Source: Choanephora cucurbitarum
Lineage: Eukaryota; Mucoromycota; Mucoromycetes; Mucorales; Choanephoraceae
Length of the DNA stretch: 64,000 nucleotides
Assembly (NCBI GenBank): GCA_025331435.1
Contig: JAIWNI010000010.1
Span: 310,001-374,000 of the forward strand
Direction: 5' to 3'
The notes beneath the pieces were generated by a model. It saw nothing but the letters and a program-made list of their open reading frames with translations. It was not told the DNA's origin and ran no database searches. Numbering within the stretch: position 1 is the stretch's first letter; every line of letters starts with the position of its first letter. A program made the translations under genes and the position numbers. Shown piece by piece: positions 12,331 through 23,301 of this stretch.

Positions 12331-12797
12331 ATGGCAGAAGAAAGACTCGAATTACCATTGAAGTGGAAACCAGACACTGATCTATTGAGCAAAATGCTGT
12401 CAGGCGATCCAGAAATGCTGCATATAGTTATTCAATCACTTCTTGGTAATACATCGCTATTTGTGTTACGCGCTTGGAAATACTAATATAAGGTGTAGAT
12501 GTTTCTCCTGATAGTTACTCAGTAGTCTCGACTGAGTGGGCTGATGGTAGTCGGTCGGATATGGTTTATGCGTCCCCAATTTTGATTGAAATCCAATATC
12601 AAGTGTTTATGCTTAGGCTTATAAAGTATTGCTCTAATGTCTATCAATGTTATAGAGCATTACCCATTATTCTAGTCCTAGTCGCCAAATCTTTTTCTAG
12701 CGTTGAATTCACCACTAATGCTGAGGGACTTATGCTGGGAGCAGTTTGTAAATTTTGGGCAAAGAAATCTTGGCAGTCGTCATTACAGACGGGCTGA
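12331..12797 (+). pseudogene. PD-(D/E)XK nuclease-like ORF, apparently truncated
   Basis: Starts ATG 12331 (MAEERLELPLKWKPDTD). A 47-base intron 12446-12492 has a perfect TACTAAT branch signal just before its AAG acceptor and splits a Gly codon. The product contains LLSKMLSGDPEMLHIVIQSL, then ADGSRSDMVY and ILIEIQYQV. Asp followed some ten residues later by E-x-Q within a hydrophobic strand is the active-site pattern of Rpn/PDDEXK-type nuclease-transposase families; here it is D in SDMVY and EIQ. It stops after FWAKKSW, short of what I expect for the family, in a region where the adjacent gag relic begins in another frame. Probably a truncated copy of a multi-copy fungal mobile family; function unproven. 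Confidence 0.55.
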
Positions 12798-12864
12798 CAG
12801 ATCAAGTCCTTGCTGATTTGCAGTTGCAAATTGACAGCAAGACTAAGGGGTCTGCAGGTCTTGT

Positions 12865-13716
12865 TCTATTGATGCTGGTGCTACTTCTTTTTCATGCCCC
12901 TCTCTGCGTTTCAATGGAGTAGGAAAGGTTCATGACGGCAGTGCATGCGTCTTTTCAGATATAGAAGCCTGTATCATGCACTTTGAGGATGTGCTGCTTG
13001 CAAGCTCATTTGACACCAATTATTGGTACTTGCGTTGGGTTCCTTAGTTTTTTTTTTTGTCTCGTGAAGCTAGATTGTGGTACAACCAGTTCTTGTCTCA
13101 GAACACTGGTTCTTCTCCTTGGTGGGGGAAACCTTCAAGTCTGCCTTCTCTTCTCGCTTTAGGGTGTAGTGCTAGTCAAGAACAAGCAAAGTGTGCGTTG
13201 ACTCTTTCCAACATTTTCATGTTGCCTGGTGAGGGTTTCAATGCCTTTGTTGAGCGATCTGGTGACTTGCGTCGTCGTACTAATTCCCAGTGTTTACCTT
13301 TGTCTGTATTGATGGACCGCTTTCGTCGTGCTGTACCTACCAATATGATGAGTAGGGTAAACTCGGCTTGTGCTGCTCTTCCTGATCACACTACTCGGGA
13401 CATTGGTCAATATTGCCTTGTGGATCTACAAGGATATGGAAGACATGCAGTCTGAGGCTGGTGGCTTTGTTGGTGCGGCTGGTACTACTGGCGCCTCCAA
13501 GTGAGTACTCAAGTCTGGAGCCAAGGTCACAAAACGCTCTTCTCCTTCATCTGGTCGCTACTGTGAGATGCATTCGCACAACACTGCTGATTGTAAGGCG
13601 TACTCAAAGGTCTCTTCTTCTTTGGCCGATTCTTCTTCTTCGGGTTCATCAGTAAGACACACTGGTGAGGACGATATGGAGATTGATGAACGTATTGCGG
13701 AGGCTGCACAGAACTA
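12865..13716 (+). pseudogene. Ty3/gypsy-type gag relic with zinc knuckle
   Basis: Three frames are needed. 12865-13048 reads PSLRFNGVGKV...DIEACIMHFEDVLLAS...WYLRWVP and stops. 13057-13455 continues SREARLWYNQFLSQN...LALGCSASQEQAKCAL...EGFNAFVERSGDLRRR, the gag capsid. From about 13410 the frame shifts to EDMQSEAGGFVGAAG, then a stop, then GRYCEMHSHNTADCKAY, a Cys/His knuckle of the C-x3-H-x4-x-x-C type used for RNA binding. Two frame breaks and at least two stops mean it cannot make a full Gag. It leads directly into protease/RT sequence on the same strand, so it belongs to one element running to about 15075. Confidence 0.75.
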
Positions 13717-15091
13717 AAATGTTGCTGTGTACGCCTTGGCGCCACTTTTAGTGTGGTTCATCCTTCTTTCTTTTCTTCCATTGGCCTTCCTCTTATTCCT
13801 CTCTGCCGCTCTGGTAGTGTATTTACCACAACTAATTAATATATTTGTAATATAGACAAGTTTCTTATCGTGCTTTACACTTTTTTTCTTCATCTCAATA
13901 AAGGCCTATATTTTGTCTCACTTAACTTTAGTTTATTTGAGCATAAACACAACATGTTCAATTGGGACATGGAGATTATGCTCTGCTCCTCGTCTTGCAC
14001 AGTGTAGTCTTATCATTTTTTATAATAAACTTTTTTTTTTTTTACTCATACTTTCGAAGTTTCAATGCTTTTACTATTAAAGATAATGTACCTGTTGTCA
14101 TTGGTTTGGATTTGATGCCTCGTTTGGGTATTTCAATTCATGGCTTAGTTACTTCTTGGTTTGCTACTACAAGACCTAAATTGCCTTGCCCTATTGACCC
14201 TAAAGGAATGACGAATGCAGTCAATGCTAGTCCAGTGTGTACTTCTACAGAAAGATTATACTTTATCAATCCGCTACAGCCATTGCTAGATGCCAATGCT
14301 AATATTGATCTCAAGTCAACTTATTGCAATCTGCCGAATGCTAAGCCAGGAACGATTGCTTCTCAAAAACCTTATCCAGTTCCCTATGTCTATCGAGAGG
14401 CTGTCGCCACTCAACTACAGGCATGGATTGATGATGGTGTCATTGAGCGATCGACAGGTCACACTGATTATAGCGTGCCTATCTTGTGTGTAGCTAAGAA
14501 GGATGCTGATGGTGTCTATACGATGAAAACCCCTAGAGCTGTAGCTGTTGTTAGAAAGCTGAATAACAACTTGGTGAGTAACGATGTTTACCAGCTACCA
14601 TTGATTTTGGACATTCATCAACAAATGGATAATGCTACTATTATCTCTACTATTGATATGAACTCTTACTTTACTTCGTTTCTTGTTGATCCTAAGCATA
14701 AGCATAAACTTAGTTTTATGTGTCCTTTCACGACTTTGCGTTACCATTCCCGCAAAATGTGCTTTGGCATAACTTTCATGTCTGCTTTTGTTCAAAATGT
14801 ATGGCAAAACTATTTTCGTGATTTGCTATCTGTCTCTATCTATGTGGATGATATTACAGTGAACACTTCGTCTACTCTGGAACATCGCTTTCTCTGTTTA
14901 GGAACAGTTATCTAACGGTTGGCTAATGCTCAGCCTCAAATGAATCCTACCAAATTGGTCATCGCTGTGAATTCAATTCACCTGTTGGGCTAGACTTTTA
15001 GTAATGGATCTTTGTTGCCTGATTATCCTAAAATTGCGACTACTTCTTTGTGGGAAGATGTTCCTGCCACAGGTAAAAAAAAAAAAAAAAA
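13717..15091 (+). mobile_element. Ty3/gypsy-type protease and reverse transcriptase, disrupted
   Basis: 13730-13850 resembles the retropepsin start (ATFSVVHPSFFSS...LPLIPL...GSVFTT). It is interrupted by about 200 bases containing a copy of the short repeat, then resumes at about 14050 with NVPVVIGLDLMPRLGI, the end of the protease. RT follows: IDDGVIERSTGHTDYSVPIL, catalytic motif A STIDMNSYFTSF, motif B CFGITFMSAF and motif C YVDD, so the RT aspartates remain. A stop occurs after LGTVI; sequence beyond (MNPTKLVIAVNSIHLLG, stop, FSNGSLLPDYPKIA) still reads as the RT thumb. The copy ends in an 18-base A tract at about 15074-15091, with no RNase H or integrase after it. Dead, 3'-truncated element. 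Confidence 0.85.
13865..13932 (+). repeat. dispersed ~68-bp repeat, copy 2, inside retroelement protease
   Basis: Near-identical to 12179-12247 over most of its length, same orientation, about 1.69 kb away. It lies between two halves of the gypsy protease reading frame (…GSVFTT before, …NVPVVIGLDL after), so the DNA carrying it was inserted after the element arrived or is a recombination product. The element boundaries are not visible, though the insert must lie between roughly 13850 and 14050. Confidence 0.7.
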
Positions 15092-15166
15092 AACTGGCTC
15101 GTATGACATGTCTGGAGGGGGGATACAAAATATGTATAGTGGATCAAGTAATGTTTATTCTATGAT

Positions 15167-18117
15167 TCATATGGTATTACATCTATTGGAGTCAAACAAT
15201 CCTACGCATTCACTTCGAAAGCATTTGAAACATTTAGGTAAAGTACATAGCCTTCTATTGTTTCTGCCTTCACATGTATTTGCTCCGCATCCTTTGCATG
15301 TCCGTCTTCTACTTATTCTGACTACATCACTAAGTGAAATCGTAGGCGACACATGAGGGATTGAACTAGAAGAATGAGGCAAAATAAGTGCAATGTTCAA
15401 CGGAGCAGAAACATCAGGAACGAAGACAGGGATGGGCATTCTAAAAGTAAAGGGTACATTTTGTGCTTGCAAAGGGAAACGATGAGGTACAATCTGATGA
15501 CGAGAAGTAGACTGAGGAAGGATTTGCACCTCTTCAAGGCTTGTGTTTAGACTGGCATCAGGAAGACTAGGGTTTGCTGCACTTTCCGCTTGACGGAGCA
15601 CTATTCTAGCTTTAAAACTCTTCCATGATATTATCCAATGTTGCATGATGGATTTGACGTGTTTTTTTTTTAGCTGCCTCTTGATCCTTCCAACGATTGC
15701 AGTATTTTTCAATCAGTTCAGCAGTTTAATAGAAAACTTTTTGACCATCTGCTTGCCGATTCCATTCAAGTGCAAAGCGTTCAAAATTTGGAATAGCATC
15801 ACCAAGACAGCATTACTCCAAGAGGCGAGAGAAAAGAAGAAATTCATCCAATGTGTGTACAGCGACGACAGCAAATTTAGTTCTCTGCAACTTGGACACA
15901 TAATCATATCTACTGTTTCTTGGACGATGCGTGGAGCCAACTTCAATATAAACAGTCTCAGAAAGCTTTGGTATCTTGACATCTACTTCTATTTCATTCA
16001 AAACTTGCTCTGCTTCTACTATACCTAATTTTGCCATCTCATCGTCAGGTAAAGGACAGATACCATAAATTTCCTGAGAGCCTTTGTACTTCAGTGCATT
16101 GATGTCAATACATATATGGTTATTTGCTCTATTTAGTTCAAGTTTTTCTCTCAGAAAATCTATGTGCTGAACCAGCCATGGATTATAATGACCATTATGT
16201 TGGCGACTGCATCTGTTTACTGTGCCTATATATAGGTCGAACCAAACTTGTCTTTCACGCCTGTCTTGTAGTAAAGTTGAACTCCAGGAGGATCAGAAAC
16301 ATGGACAAGTTCTACAGTCTTAGGTATACTTAATCCCTGTTTCCAAGTAAGCTTATCAAACAGTGTTCTTGCTGAATTTGAGCATTTCAAAGGACCAAAT
16401 GACAAAAACAATGATTTCAAGGAAGGAAGCAGTTCAAAAGGTGAATGCACTCTTCTTCTAGCCCGCTTAAAAATCCAACTCCTATCATATTTCATCTTAA
16501 CATCCCATGTCATGCCATTTCTTTCGAGAGCATCTGCAACTAGCTTCTTATCATCCTCGTCCAAGACAAAAAGGCAATCACTAAATTTACAAGTGAACTC
16601 CTTATACAAAGTATGGCGTTTGTAGGGTTTTATCATGTCCATTAAATGGGACATGTCCTTCACCACTCTTGTATACACTTTGGAAATGTCCGGATTTACT
16701 TCATGTCTGACACAAGAGAGCAATGTGTAACCGTGCTTGAAGCTGTCTTTGTCTATCATATTGATGTTTTCATCAAAGACCTTCTTAAATGCTATGTCGA
16801 TTGCGGATTCAGAAACGGTGCGGCTGTTATCTGATAGACTATCAACACCCTCTTGAGCTGAAGCTACTTCAACTGTTGCACTTTCATTCACATTACTAGC
16901 CTCTGTTGTTCCTTCTGTTACAAAGTCCTTCATCAAGATGTCTAGTTCAAAAGGAACAAGGCCAAAAAGAATCTTGTGATCTTTAATTGTTGCTAGAGAC
17001 GTTGGCATTCGAGTTTATAATAAATCCAGGAGCATTCAATTTGTTCACTAAGATCTTGATTGTACCAGAGTCGCTTTTTTCACCAACAATTTGGCCATGA
17101 GCTATTGTCTGTTTAATACCACGAGGCTTATAGCTAACAAAGGTGCCAGGAAGACAGTTTCTAGATGTTACTCTAGTACCAATCTCTGGTTTACTTTTTA
17201 CACGACTGTAAATAGCTAAACTTGCCCAAGCATCAATAGAAGCGTATTCGATTTGTTCAGCAGGTAAGGATGGAAGGATCCGATTTGACAATCTCTCTTC
17301 CTTCTTGCTTTATATTGTTTTTGATCTTCGAAAGTAGAAAATGTTTTAGATTCTGATTGGTGAAAGTGTCTTGCAATGCTGTTTCCCTTTCCAAAGATAG
17401 AAAGCAAATACTGAAACTCAAGACGAAGGTGATGCAGCTCAAGCAAAATTTTCGAAAGCGTTCAGGACCAACAGAATTTTGAATGCATGGTCTCAGCAAG
17501 TCAGCGACGGCCTTGGACACACCACCTTTGTGGGTCAAAACGGAAAGAAATTCCATTTGGAGCTCTAAAGGAAGTTGCTTCACAATAGAGCCATCATGGC
17601 CGTTAACTATCCTACCGCGTCGAGGGGAAACACATCGATATCGCATTGACATGAGATAAAAACAGCTAAAAATAATCATGACAGTTAGGCTTGACACATA
17701 AGAGACTTAAAGCTTTTTACCTTGTCAAATCAACAATCCTTCTGGCATGAGGAGTTTTTTGTTGAATCCCTTGGTTTCCATCTTAGAGTTACATAGTGAG
17801 CATTTCAGTCCTCCAATTCTTTCTTCAGTCAACAAATGAGGAATCCACAGAAATATGCGAGGCTGATAAAAAGATTCAATCTTCGTGTTCTTCTTGAGCA
17901 TAAAATAAGGCATCATTGGCTCAATCCAAAAGGTGCCTCTAGCATTCTCAGAAGGGTAATCTTCTCGGTATAATCTACTCTGAATTTCTTGAAAGCCAGA
18001 AATCAAGAAACTGTCTTCAGGAAGGCTGTCAGAAATAAACTCTTCCTCGAGATCAGATTGATCATCTTGTTGGAGATCGTCTTGATCATTTTCCTGATCG
18101 TTCGCAGAATCAGACAT
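15167..18117 (-). pseudogene. frameshifted DUF6729-like / 3'-5' exonuclease-like family gene
   Basis: Minus-strand relic of a large protein family common in basal fungi (family recalled, not searched). In order: an acidic N-terminus; FWIEPMMPYFMLKK and RIFLWIPHLL...KCSLCNSK, a zinc-ribbon half; after an A-tract frameshift at 17755-17760, ARRIVDL; a short intron; MSMRYRCVSPRRG and LPLELQMEFLSVLTHKGGVS; after another shift near 17445-17456, LELHHLRLEFQYLL; then EQIEYASIDAWASLAIYSRV, the last helix of a DnaQ-like exonuclease. A further shift near 17010 leads to KVYTRVVKDMSHLMDMIKPY and VELVHVSDPPGVQLYYKTGV. Near 16230 and 15780 frames change again, ending in a Cys-rich tail CKGCGANTCEG. At least five breaks: not translatable as one protein. 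An ORF at 18459-18217 (minus) may be its first exon. Confidence 0.6.
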
Positions 18118-18818
18118 TTCAATAACTTCAGGAACATTACAGGTATTCTATAATACAAATGAAAGCAAAAGGTAGTACTAGAAATTGTGATAGTAAATCC
18201 TATTATGTCGTATATGTCATATTGGCTCTTCTGACGATGTTCCTGTTGAAGCTGGTTGAACATTGTTACTGATGCGAGCAGAGTGAAAAGCAGCCAATAA
18301 AGTGGGCTGATTGGGCGTAAAACCTCTCGTAGCTGAAAAGCGTCCTGCGAAGCTCACACTGTTTTGTTTCTTAGATATCTTCTTAATGTCTTTCACTGAA
18401 AATGAAGGAAGTAAGATACCACACATATGCTCTCTATTTAGGAAACCAAAATTTAGCAAAGTGGAGAACGCACTTAAAAGACCGACCCAAAATGGGAATA
18501 TAATTGGATCATATGATCCAATCAGATCAACAATGAGAGTCGGAGTATTTGTAGGCTTGTCAGGTCCTCCTGTTACGATTCATATAAAAATAGGTACAGT
18601 AAAAACCAATGAAATTAATTCAATGCACCACAAATCCTACTCTATCGGACACACTTTAATAGCTTAACTTGAAGAGTAACACAATAGAAAAATGATTTTC
18701 TTGACTTGTCATTACTACTTTCAGTCTATCAGGACGACTATTTTAAAAGTCATTCTTTTCTGTAAAGATGAGATAGAGCCAATAGGCGTTTTTTCTTTAA
18801 AAAAAAACCGATTTTTAT

Positions 18819-20019
18819 TCATTTCAAAAAAGTAATTTCCTGTATCAGATTCGAAGGTTTCCTGTGCTCACCACGAATAAAGGGATCTTTTCTTCTAGGC
18901 AAAAAACCTCTAGGCTTCAGAGGACTAAGCAGTTTTCTTCCTCTCATCATATTCAGTTCAGCAGAGATCATGCGCAAGTGATCAGGATTTGATCGTGTGT
19001 CTCTTGTGTATGTATTGGTATCCGGGTTAAATCTGGGTTGGGTAGTTGCTTCAGATCGTCTCTTTTGCGATAGAGGACGTCTGGGTGGTATAGGCATAGG
19101 AATCAGTTTATTGGTACGTTTTTTATTCTTTGCAACAAGTGTTTCATCAGCTGTTGCTTTTTCTTGTTTTGTTATGGTTACAGAGTTAAGAGAAGGAGAG
19201 GGCTGTGTCACCAACAGTAGTGATTGTTTCAGCTTGGCCAGTGTTGCTTTCCATAGTGTATGATCTGTATTTGATAGGTGAGGTGGAGAAGAGGATATTG
19301 CATAAGAAGCAGTGGTGGTAGAGGATGTCGGTGATGATTTCTGTGTGAAGGATGATATCGAATGGCGACGTAATAGACTCTTATGATGTAAAGATTTGCT
19401 GATGCTCTTATGGTTTTCACTTTTTTTTAAAGGTAGATCATATCTTTCTTCTTCACTTTCCTCTTCTTCATCTTCATCTTCATCCTCATCTTCTTCAGAG
19501 TCATCCAACATATCATCCAATCGTTCTACCTGTCCTACTTGTTCTTCTATCTGATATTTTTCACTTGAGGAAGGTGGTGGCATATGTAATGGTAAGACTT
19601 CTGTAAAGAAATCGGCCGACAGAAAGTTTCGAAAGGGTGATTGTACCTAACATAATGATCCCTCCCTTCAGTTTCTATTTTTCTCTCTCTCTTTTTTATC
19701 AACACAGCTTACTTACCAACTCTTCTTCATCAGGTAATGATTCCTTACTGTCTACCTGAATCCAATCTTCCACATGAGACATTCTTCTGATAGGTTTAGT
19801 TCTTTCAGAAGGAATAGACTGTTTTTCCTTTCTGACCCTCTTCTTCTTTCGCTTGCTTAACATGGGAGGAATATCGCCATAAGGTTTGGTGGTTGTCTGT
19901 GCTGCCAGCTGCTTTATAATTTCTCGGTAAGACAACTCTGTGTCCATTTGACCTGGGATAGTAATTGGGTTAGAAGCGGGCAACATAGCCACCACAGTGG
20001 TTGTACTGGTAGCTGGCAT
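18819..20019 (-). CDS. protein of unknown function with acidic and basic tracts
   Basis: Two exons, 20019-19717 and 19646-18819, joined in phase 0 (donor GTAAGT after EEEL, acceptor TTAG before VQSPFRNF), giving about 376 residues. The N-terminus has LSYREIIKQLAAQ, then KRKKKRVRKEK, a candidate nuclear signal, then VEDWIQVDS. The middle has an Asp/Glu run (SEEDEDEDEDEEEESEEE), a Ser-rich linker and a helical patch HTLWKATLAKLKQSLLL. The C-terminus is Arg/Pro-rich: RSNPDHLRMISAELNMMRG, KLLSPLKPRGFLPRR, ending with a Lys-Pro segment. I do not recognise the family; the well-structured C-terminal block looks conserved. Composition suggests a nuclear protein (inference). Confidence 0.75.
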
Positions 20020-22235
20020 GAAAATAAAATCGAAAGCGTAGTTGCGGAGTAGTTAATTTTTATAGTAAAAAAAAAAGAGAAAGAAAGAAAGAGAGAAAGA
20101 AAATAAAAGAAGAGAGAAATAAAGGTGTGAAAATGAGAATCGTCAATTCAATTTTTCTTCCGCTTTTTTTTTTGCGGTAACTTGCACTATGAACGATGCT
20201 AATTGGCGGTGATAGAATTTCCATTTTGGCAGATATGTTGGGTTACTCAAATGGCCTGGTTTTCATCATTGACAGCTTTAATTTCTTTACCGTTATTTTG
20301 AGTAAAGTTATTTTAGTATGACCATCATTCAATCGACATCATATGTTCCTGAATAAATGAGTAAGAAAAAAAAAGGCATCATGCATATAGTTAAGGCTTA
20401 ATACGAATTTAAGGAAAAAAAAAAGAGACGAATTTGGTCAGAAGCTCTAAAAAAAAATAATAAATAAAACGAGGCACGTTGCTTTGTTCCACAAAGTTGG
20501 ATCAAGTTGGAGCGTGGCTATTGAGTTATTTCAAGGTACCATCTTTTCCTTATCGAGAATAAGCCTAAAAAGTAAGTTGCAAACTAAAAGGCTATAAAGA
20601 CCTTCAAATCATATATAAAAGAAAAAGAAGAGGGAGAGATTCATAAGCTTAGAGATCAAAGCTAGTTATTTAGGGTATACATTTCAACCTACCTACCCCC
20701 CCCCCCCAAAAAACCTTAAAATATTTACACCTTTTCTCAAAATGTTGCTGTACAAAAAAAATACTACGAAAGCATACTTGAGATTGAAGGAAAATAGAAT
20801 TATGCAATGTCTGAAACAGTAGGAAATAGAGTTGTCAGACCATAAGGATTATTAACGCACATACTATCCGACTGAGATAGCTATTACATAAGTAAACAGT
20901 AATGGTCATTTAGTGGTAACTTTGTTGGTTTAAAAGCATCTTACATCTGACTCTTGGACAAGGAACCCTCCCTCTCACTGTTTTTATTTTAGGATGGTAC
21001 AATTGTGTAATAGATCTGCTGATGGCGTTATCTTAACAGTCTGATGTAAGATGTCATCTATACCTGTTTAAGCACTATCTTTTTTTTTTAAATTTCATCC
21101 TTGACGTATTGTCTTTTGTAGAGACAAAAACACTATCATAACCTGCTTTGGTTGCTGACTTTGATTATCTCCATAAGCTCTTGACAAGAGTCGTGTTTTA
21201 TCATACGAAAGAAAACAGATCCTAGTTTAACTCACTGGTCTTGTCATATAGAATCCTTTCTTTCTTGTGGACACAGTACTGAATATGTCTTCATTGGCCA
21301 CATGGGCTACTGATGAGCTCTGAATCGCATGTTGCAACAAGACAACTTGACTCCTGTAGGCCACACGTTTAGACCTGATCGATAACAAAGGCAGTTTTTT
21401 TTTGGTGAAACCAAGAGTAGCTAGTACGAGGAGAAACACTTTGAGGAATTCATTCTACACTCATGCATGCTCTTGATAGGTTTATGGAAATGCTTCCATA
21501 TAAATGATGTTAAGCCTTTTTAGTCGTACAACAGATATGTCCAGTGTCTACCTTCTTTGAATTGAGAAATCTGTCTGAGAATAACATTGACTATAATGAT
21601 GGCTGTTATGTAGGAACATGCTTCAAACGATTTGAGATGAAGGCCATGACAAGCTACCTTTATCAAGCATATCTGTGCTTCATTTGAATAAAAGCAGTTG
21701 AGTGAGGTTCCAATACCCTTCATGATTTAGGGAACCAATATAGCCCAGCGCTTCATTAACAGTATGAACTCAAAGATATAAATTAGCTCTAAGGGGAAGG
21801 GTGTCATTCGAAGCTTCCTTAAAGTCTTTATGTTAAAACTTTCAGGCATATGCTCATGGGTAACGAATACTGCTACACAATTCTAAATCCACTGCTTATT
21901 TCGGACAAATCGAGTGGCTTTATTGTCAAATAAGAAATAGGTTAAATGACTTTACTGCCAAAAGAAGGTAGACACAAATAGAAAAAGAAAACAAATAGTA
22001 CTTTGTCGTGAGAAAACAAGTGTTTGGTATTGTTCTCTTTTTCTTTTTTGTACAGTCTGGGTTCTCCAGTTCTTCTAATAAGATCGGCCTTCTGGGCGGA
22101 AGGGAAACTAAAGAAATTCTCCTTTCTTTGGATTCGAAAGAAAGCCAAGTTTATTTCGCATAAGTTAAAGAAACCAACAATACACATCATATTCTCCTTT
22201 TTTTTTTACCAATTGACTTCTTACCATAAACACTG
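20020..22235. other. intergenic, no gene recognised
   Basis: 2.2 kb of AT-rich DNA. A purine-rich tract near 20065-20120 is the leader of the minus-strand gene. There is a run of C at about 20696-20707 and many A tracts. No open frame longer than about 80 codons shows a domain; no tRNA or small RNA was recognised. Confidence 0.5.
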
Positions 22236-22535
22236 TTAGTCTGAATAAAAGTACAAAAAGGTCAATGCTGCTAAACCCAAACCAGTAGAATAACTCTTTC
22301 GTGTCCAAACAGAGGTATTGATTCTTGTGTGTTCTACTATCGTCTGTTGTTGTCTATATCGATTACTGTTGAGAAATTCATAGGCTGTAGTGATTTTTGT
22401 AAAGTCTATGTTATTGTTGGGTTTGGCTACGTCTGGATGATGTATTTTGCATAAAGCCAAGTATCGTTTGCGTATCTCTTTTTTAGTACAAAATGAATTG
22501 ACGCCTAACACTTGATAGGCTGTTTTGGTATCCAT
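22236..22535 (-). CDS. small J-domain membrane protein
   Basis: 99-residue protein with no intron. Residues 4-55 form a J domain: TAYQVLGVNSFCTKKEIRKR, then KIHHPDVAKPN with the diagnostic HPD that stimulates Hsp70 ATPase, then AYEFLNS. A basic linker (RYRQQQTIVEHTR) leads to a single C-terminal hydrophobic helix TGLGLAALTFLYFYSD. The arrangement, N-terminal J domain and C-terminal anchor, suggests a tail-anchored cochaperone of the ER or mitochondrial outer membrane. It is much shorter than Jid1/Mdj-type proteins. An A tract immediately precedes the ATG. Confidence 0.85.
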   Translation of the reverse strand: MDTKTAYQVLGVNSFCTKKEIRKRYLALCKIHHPDVAKPNNNIDFTKITTAYEFLNSNRYRQQQTIVEHTRINTSVWTRKSYSTGLGLAALTFLYFYSD

Positions 22536-23301
22536 AAAAAAAAAGAGTCTGGATTACAAAAAAGGGAAGAGAATGTTTGCAGGGAAGAAGAAAAAACAAA
22601 AGCAAATAAATGAGAAAGAAAGAAAAAAAAAATCATCTGATAGACAAATAAGAAAGCCTCATACTAAACGGAGATCCACACAAAAAGATTTGCTCGCGTG
22701 TATTTAATTTACCCGAGTAACACAATTCAGAAGAATCATAAAGTTGTCAGTTGGAAAGAGAATGAGCTATGTGCAAATAGAGTCTAGAGTGGCGTTCTTG
22801 ATTGTCTTGATAGTATATCTCGATTGTTCTTTTTTTTTAGTGTCTTGGACTTGTTAGATAAACACATGTCAAACACGTCGCGTAAATCCATTTTTTTTAT
22901 AAGAATCTTTATCTCTACTGATAGCAATTGCGTGTAATGTCTAGCCCTTTAGAAAAAGTATAGATCATCAACTGCCCTTCTAGTTCGGTCAAAGAAATCA
23001 TAAAAGAAGCGCATTCGATCAAAGATCTAACTTGTCCTTCAAAATTAATCTAAATCAACAACAAAGATCCAAGGAGAGAGAGAACACTACATGATAGATA
23101 GGCAGTACACGTTCAATAGACTGATGCGTGAACTTGATTGCTGTATAGTTTGTGTCGATGCAATTCAAAGGGCTCGTTCTTCACATAAATAGAGATTGTT
23201 ACGCAAATATCAGATTCGCATGATGATAGTCACATCTATTTTCAACAAACAAACTGTGTTCTGTCCTTCTTTTCTTTTCGCATTTCTTTTCTGCAAATAC
23301 C
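22536..23301. other. divergent promoter region of the J-domain gene and the fumarase gene
   Basis: 766 bases between two divergent start codons. A-rich leader on the left, C/T-rich leader on the right just before ATG 23302. No coding region or RNA gene seen in the middle. Confidence 0.55.

Noticed and set aside
18311..18667. Plus-strand 118-codon frame
   Set aside because: No recognised domain; overlaps a minus-strand frame that fits better as the 5' part of the DUF6729-like relic, though that too is uncertain.
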